A stretch of DNA of 64,000 bases from contig NZ_MBTA01000002.1 in NCBI RefSeq assembly GCF_003609575.1, positions 62,001 to 126,000 of the forward strand, given 5' to 3'. Within the stretch, counting starts at the first letter, position 1, and every line of letters starts with the position of its first letter. Origin of the DNA: Pelobium manganitolerans (GTDB lineage Bacteria; Bacteroidota; Bacteroidia; Sphingobacteriales; Sphingobacteriaceae). This document shows positions 60,610 through 64,000 of this stretch, piece after piece. Below the pieces are notes generated by a model that was not told the DNA's origin, made no database searches, and saw nothing but the letters and a program-made list of their open reading frames with translations. A program made the position numbers and the translations under genes.

Positions 60610-60785
60610 GTCTATTTTGTTTTTGTTTTGTACGATTTTCAATCGATAAAGCATCTGCTTTTTTTACAGGTGCGAATATATCAGATTCTTAGCAATGATT
60701 GAGCTAAAATTTTAACATTTGCGATAAATAAAAAATCGCAGCATTGAAATAACAATAAGAAGAAGTTTAGCCCGAAGTATGAAAA

Positions 60786-60894
60786 GAAAAAAAATGGGCT
60801 AGCACCTTCTATCGCACCGCTACAACCTCTTACCCTTGCTGTGTTCCCACCCTGGGGGAGTTCAGAGGGAGCTGGTCGTAGAAGACTAACCCGG
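60786..60894 (-). ncRNA. ffs: Signal recognition particle RNA (small bacterial type)
   Basis: On the minus strand the RNA starts near 60894 with GGGTTAG, which pairs with CTAGCCC at its 3' end (60796-60802). The apical SRP domain is recognisable: GAACTCCCCCAGG, a GTG-GGAA-CAC stem with the conserved GGAA tetraloop, then AGCAAGGG. This element binds Ffh and the FtsY receptor during membrane protein targeting. A T-rich tract follows the 3' end and a consensus -7 box precedes the 5' end. It is about 100 nt, the usual size of the 4.5S-type RNA. An open frame over the same bases is coincidental. Confidence 0.92.
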
Positions 60895-60896
60895 CA

Positions 60897-60904
60897 CAAA
60901 GGTA
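60897..60904 (-). promoter_or_regulatory. -7 box of the SRP RNA gene
   Basis: TACCTTTG on the minus strand matches TAnnTTTG, ends 2-5 nt before the predicted 5' end of the SRP RNA, and has a TTTC near the -33 position. Confidence 0.65.
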
Positions 60905-60970
60905 TCATTTTATTAATGATTTGAAAAGGCGGCTACGCTTAAAAATTTAAGCCACTGATAGTCAATTGGA

Positions 60971-62203
60971 TTATTTGCGTTTTTTTCCCTTTTTCAACTT
61001 TATAGCTTCGTTATCGGCAATTAATGCTTTCCAATCGTTGCCATGCCCTTCCGAAATTGCCAAGGTTTCTTCGTAGGCATTTTTTTCGATTGTCATTACT
61101 TTAACGGGTTGCGTAAGATAACTTTCTATCTCTTTTAACACCGGTTTTTCTTCTTCACTGCAAAAAGAAATGGCTTTGCCACGGTGGTTCCCCCTACCGG
61201 TACGCCCCACGCGGTGAACATAGTTTTCTGCAACATCAGGTAAATCGTAGTTAACCACAAACTCCACCCCTTTTACGTCCAAACCCCGCGCACTCACATC
61301 CGTGGCTATTAAAATTCTATTTTTTCCGGACCTAAAACTTTCCAAAATCGCCATCCTGTCCTTTTGGTCTTTATCACCGTGCAAAGTTGCTGTGATAATG
61401 CCCACCCGTTCCATGGCTTTCAAAACCCGCTCTGCCCGCACCTTGGTGCGTACAAAAACCAAAATCTTTTTATCGTTATTTTCTTTAATCACCCGCTCTA
61501 AAAAAAAGCGCTTATCGTCCATTGCTACGTAAGCCACCACGTGATCTACGTTTTTAGAAACAGGGTCTTTAGGAGAAATTTGGATGCGTACAGGCTTAGT
61601 TACTAGCGCGTAAGCTAAATCTTTGATGGTTTCGTCAATAGTTGCCGAGAAAAACAAAGTTTGCCTGCGCCGGGGCAAAAACTGCAATAAGTGCTTAATG
61701 TCCTCATAAAAGCCTTTGCTCAGCATATGATCGGCTTCATCCAAAACCAGAAAATCAACTTTTTTAAGGTTAAGATGACTTTTATGCACCAAATCGGCAA
61801 TTCTACCGGGTGTTGCAATCAACACATCTACGCCTTTTTTAAGTCTTGCAACTTGTGGCGCTATCTCTACTCCGCCAATAATCGCCATCGTCTCCACATC
61901 AGTATATCGCCCTATTTGCTTAAAAACTTCTTCTATTTGTACCGCCAATTCGCGGGTGGGCACCATCACAACCGCTTTAACATTTTGCCCCGGCACCCAA
62001 TGCCTATTTGCCTGCAACATGCTAAGCAACGGAATGGCAAAGGCGGCAGTTTTGCCCGTACCAGTTTGTGCAATCGCTAAAATATCTTGTCCAGAAAGTA
62101 TTTGCGGAATAGCTTTATACTGAATGTCCGTAGGTTTTTTGTAACCTAGCTCATCTAAACTTTGCTTAACCTCCCAAGCAATCTGGTATTTATCAAACTT
62201 CAT
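60971..62203 (-). CDS. DEAD-box RNA helicase
   Basis: A 410-residue ATP-dependent RNA helicase from the ATG at 62203 (MKFDKYQIA). Motifs in order: Q-motif KPTDIQYKAIP, I AQTGTGKT, Ia PTRELA, Ib TPGR, II DEAD (VLDEADHML), III SAT, V ATDVSARGLD and VI HRVGRTGR. The short basic C-terminus (KLKKGKKRK) suggests an RhlE/CshA-type helicase in ribosome assembly or RNA decay. A -7 box lies 6 nt before the start, so its message may be leaderless. Confidence 0.95.
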   Translation of the reverse strand: MKFDKYQIAWEVKQSLDELGYKKPTDIQYKAIPQILSGQDILAIAQTGTGKTAAFAIPLLSMLQANRHWVPGQNVKAVVMVPTRELAVQIEEVFKQIGRYTDVETMAIIGGVEIAPQVARLKKGVDVLIATPGRIADLVHKSHLNLKKVDFLVLDEADHMLSKGFYEDIKHLLQFLPRRRQTLFFSATIDETIKDLAYALVTKPVRIQISPKDPVSKNVDHVVAYVAMDDKRFFLERVIKENNDKKILVFVRTKVRAERVLKAMERVGIITATLHGDKDQKDRMAILESFRSGKNRILIATDVSARGLDVKGVEFVVNYDLPDVAENYVHRVGRTGRGNHRGKAISFCSEEEKPVLKEIESYLTQPVKVMTIEKNAYEETLAISEGHGNDWKALIADNEAIKLKKGKKRK

Positions 62204-62209
62204 CTTTGG

Positions 62210-62217
62210 CAAAGATA
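62210..62217 (-). promoter_or_regulatory. -7 box close to the DEAD-box helicase start
   Basis: TATCTTTG on the minus strand matches TAnnTTTG and ends 6 nt before the ATG at 62203. No good -33 element is visible. Confidence 0.45.
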
Positions 62218-62242
62218 AACATTGAGACTTTATCCTAGCAGT

Positions 62243-62710
62243 TTATAAATCCATCTTCAAGCGCGAATCAAAATTAAAAGGCACCACATCTAAAATTTTA
62301 ATTGCCGAAAACGAAGAATGGAGCGGATTGATAAGGTAATTATATTCACGATCTACAATAGCCGAAGGAACTTTTAAAAGTAAGGTAGATACATCAGCCA
62401 GCCATTTATCACCGATTGACTGTGTGATGGGATAGTTTGCAACCTTAAACCACGCTGCGTTAATGCGATTAAGCACTGCTAACGGAATTTCTTTCACAAT
62501 GGCTTCATCGGGCACCTCAATAACAGCCATTGAAAAATTCCCCGAACTTAAAGCTGCACCCGTTTTATGTGCTAAAACCTCTAAACAGGCCAAAGAAGCC
62601 GAGCCGGCGGTATAAATTATTTTTTGGTTCTCGGTGTTCCAACGCCCCGCAAAACCTGGAGCATGTAAAGTAGAGGCAAATTTGGTTTGGCTAATCCGAT
62701 AAACTTGCAT
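62243..62710 (-). CDS. RES-domain toxin (NAD-degrading)
   Basis: A 155-residue RES-family protein from the ATG at 62710 (MQVYRIS). Typical residues are the Arg/Tyr start (VYRISQTKFA), GFAGRWNTENQKIIYTAGSA (Arg and Tyr of the active site), LEVLAHKTG and VDREYNYLINPLH. RES toxins (MbcT/Res) deplete NAD+ and halt growth until neutralised. The partner antitoxin gene ends 9 nt upstream. The module looks intact. Confidence 0.92.
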   Translation of the reverse strand: MQVYRISQTKFASTLHAPGFAGRWNTENQKIIYTAGSASLACLEVLAHKTGAALSSGNFSMAVIEVPDEAIVKEIPLAVLNRINAAWFKVANYPITQSIGDKWLADVSTLLLKVPSAIVDREYNYLINPLHSSFSAIKILDVVPFNFDSRLKMDL

Positions 62711-62719
62711 CAGCAATTG

Positions 62720-63175
62720 TTAGGCTAAAATGCCATGATCAATACGGTGAAGCTCGTTCATTACGATATTGATACCCGTGATAGAATCTAAAAGATCATT
62801 TGGTTTTGCACCGATACCGATGTTGTACTCTGGCAACCATTTTTTAAACTCTTGGATAGAACCAAAGGTATCCAAACCTTTATCGTAAAGCTCTAAGAGA
62901 AAAAGAACATGCTCACTTAAGCTGGTACTAAGCTCTTTTGGCGCACTTAAATGCTTACGTAAGGTAGGCTCTGTTAAATCTAAGTTTTTAGCTAAATCAA
63001 AACGTGTAGAACCACTAATTTCTAATAAATCTGAAAGTGATTTTGACGATAAGCCTCCTTTTATTACACTTAATTTGTTTACCGGAGATTTGAAATAGCT
63101 ATGGTAAGGAGCTAGCATCTCTGCAACAATGCTTTGTTGCTGTGGCGCGGTATCTTCAGTTTCATAGTATTTCAT
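62720..63175 (-). CDS. Xre/MbcA/ParS-type antitoxin
   Basis: A 151-residue antitoxin with an Xre-like N-terminal region (about 45-85, KSLSDLLEISGSTRFDLAKN) and a C-terminal toxin-binding DUF2384 domain (about 95-150, FGSIQEFKKWLPEYNIGIGA, KPNDLLDSITGINIVMNEL). It should bind and inhibit the RES toxin encoded next and repress the operon at the palindrome just upstream. A -7 box 4 nt before the ATG suggests a leaderless transcript. Confidence 0.92.
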   Translation of the reverse strand: MKYYETEDTAPQQQSIVAEMLAPYHSYFKSPVNKLSVIKGGLSSKSLSDLLEISGSTRFDLAKNLDLTEPTLRKHLSAPKELSTSLSEHVLFLLELYDKGLDTFGSIQEFKKWLPEYNIGIGAKPNDLLDSITGINIVMNELHRIDHGILA

Positions 63176-63179
63176 AAAC

Positions 63180-63210
63180 CAAATGTAACTATTTTCATTT
63201 TAAAATGAAA
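63180..63210 (-). promoter_or_regulatory. Promoter with palindromic operator of the Xre-RES operon
   Basis: On the minus strand a -7 box TACATTTG (63180-63187) is preceded by a perfect 18-bp palindrome at 63193-63210 (TTTCATTTT and its complement). A TTTC 19 nt before the -7 box serves as -33, so the operator fills the promoter spacer. Binding by the antitoxin would block RNA polymerase directly. Confidence 0.75.
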
Positions 63211-63222
63211 CTTTTTTCACAT

Positions 63223-63819
63223 TTAATTTAACGAGCTTACTCCGCCAGATACGATAAATTTCATAGCTTGCGCCGAACTCATGTTCAAAGGTTTAACCTG
63301 GTCCGCCTTCACAATCATCACTTGCCCCGCAAAAGAATAGGACCAAGGGAAATAAACCGCCACATCTCCCTCTAAACCAATGTTGCTTAAATCTTTTTGG
63401 GTTAAAAAGCCAATCCGCTTAAAACCGTGGCTATCCTCAACCAATACCGGTTCGTTTAGCTTCTTTTCGTCGCCTACAAAAGCCTCCGTCAAATCTTTTA
63501 CAGATGAGTAGATGAACTTGAAAATCGGCAGTTTGTTTAGCCACTTGTTAAACCAGTTATAAATAGGCTCGGTGATTAGATAAGTGGCCATAAAACCCGC
63601 CACTAAAATCACAATAATCACAGATAACAAGCCTAAACCGGGGATGTACAACGGTTTGCCCGTTTGCGGATCCACAAAAATTTTATCGCTTAAATTCAGC
63701 GCGTCATCCACAGAAGAAAACGCCCAAAATATCAAAAAGAACGCCGCGCCCAATGGCAATACCACCAATAGCCCTTTTACAAAATATCTAAAAATCGCCC
63801 TGAAAATTCTCTTCATCAT
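63223..63819 (-). CDS. DUF502 family membrane protein
   Basis: A 198-residue membrane protein with two N-terminal TM segments (about 12-35, YFVKGLLVVLPLGAAFFLIF; and 60-82, GLLSVIIVILVAGFMATYLI) and a soluble domain containing KLPIFKFIYSSVKDLTEAF and VAVYFPWSYSFAGQVMIV. This matches DUF502, whose function is unknown. It begins 1 nt after the end of the racemase-domain gene and probably shares its transcript. Confidence 0.9.
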   Translation of the reverse strand: MMKRIFRAIFRYFVKGLLVVLPLGAAFFLIFWAFSSVDDALNLSDKIFVDPQTGKPLYIPGLGLLSVIIVILVAGFMATYLITEPIYNWFNKWLNKLPIFKFIYSSVKDLTEAFVGDEKKLNEPVLVEDSHGFKRIGFLTQKDLSNIGLEGDVAVYFPWSYSFAGQVMIVKADQVKPLNMSSAQAMKFIVSGGVSSLN

Positions 63820-63820
63820 G

Positions 63821-64000
63821 TTATTCGTAATAATAAACCCTTTTTACCCTTTGTGATATGTTGGTAATCACCTCATATGGGATGGTATCCAACTGTTCTG
63901 CCAGATCATATACACTAAAACCCTCGCCAAACACAATTACATCATCCCCTTCAGAAGTTTCAATTCCGCTAATGTCCAACATAGTCATATCCATACAAAT
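63821..64000 (-). CDS. Alanine racemase C-terminal domain, probably a MurF-Alr fusion (partial)
   Basis: The last 59 codons of a gene whose start lies beyond the window. The tail reads CMDMTMLDISGI, GDDVIVFGEG, then TIPYEVITNISQRVKRVYYY, the C-terminal domain of alanine racemase (the CMD motif shapes the substrate entry). In Bacteroidota this tail usually belongs to a fused UDP-MurNAc-tripeptide ligase (MurF)-alanine racemase, but the fusion cannot be seen here. It ends 1 nt before the DUF502 gene. Confidence 0.85.
   Translation of the reverse strand: MCMDMTMLDISGIETSEGDDVIVFGEGFSVYDLAEQLDTIPYEVITNISQRVKRVYYYE

Noticed and set aside
60681-60908. A 75-codon minus-strand open frame
   Set aside because: It lies over the SRP RNA, whose GGAA-loop stem, closing stem and -7 box explain the sequence; the translated product resembles nothing.

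Overview
The window reads as chromosomal DNA of a Bacteroidota bacterium, most likely Sphingobacteriaceae (Pedobacter-like); the family is inferred from gene content. Supporting features are type IX secretion (T9SS) parts and cargo, promoters of the Bacteroidota form TTTG-N19/20-TAnnTTTG with little Shine-Dalgarno, a type III glutamine synthetase, a DAHP synthase/chorismate mutase fusion, and the end of what looks like a MurF-alanine racemase fusion. No complete mobile element, prophage, CRISPR array, rRNA or tRNA was seen.

Layout. 1-9.4 kb: a tail fragment, a large MG2/TonB-plug surface protein, aldo/keto reductase, RidA, FabG, a YhcH-like lipoprotein, an orphan NarL-type regulator, QueE and a PorE-like OmpA protein. 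9.4-10 kb: a dead RelB/YafQ-type toxin-antitoxin operon whose operator and promoter look intact. 10-16.4 kb: GH20 hexosaminidase, thioredoxin reductase, a DGC zinc-binding protein with an FNR-like box, and a quinol nitric oxide reductase, followed by a frameshifted small membrane gene. 16.9-29 kb: FAH-family hydrolase, M23 peptidase and Bcp as one operon; a GntR-type regulator; overlapping carbonic anhydrase and SulP transporter; RuvB; stress-type SDR; guanine deaminase; proline dehydrogenase. 29-35.2 kb: aromatic amino acid synthesis (aroB, pheA, DAHP synthase/chorismate mutase, aroA, aroC). A Phe/Tyr-rich leader peptide and a terminator/antiterminator pair sit directly before pheA.

36.3-47.3 kb: an AT-rich surface-glycan island (FAD oxidoreductase, Wzx-type flippase, unknown possible glycosyltransferase, PorU2-like T9SS sortase of about 1,618 residues, GT4 glycosyltransferase, FemAB/GNAT-like protein and the remnant of a second copy). 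47.3-53.5 kb: TonB, then a nitrogen module (porin, AmtB, type III glutamine synthetase). 53.5-64 kb: YjbQ, GH25 lysozyme, thymidine kinase, an S8 protease with a T9SS sorting domain, small transaldolase, SRP RNA, DEAD-box helicase, an intact Xre-RES toxin-antitoxin pair with a palindromic operator, a DUF502 protein and a truncated racemase domain.

Best candidates for a second look are the Phe/Tyr attenuator, the sortase embedded in a glycan locus, the FNR-like box predicted at -41.5 of the DGC gene, the decayed toxin-antitoxin operon with preserved control region, and several genes whose -7 box lies only 4-6 nt before the start codon.
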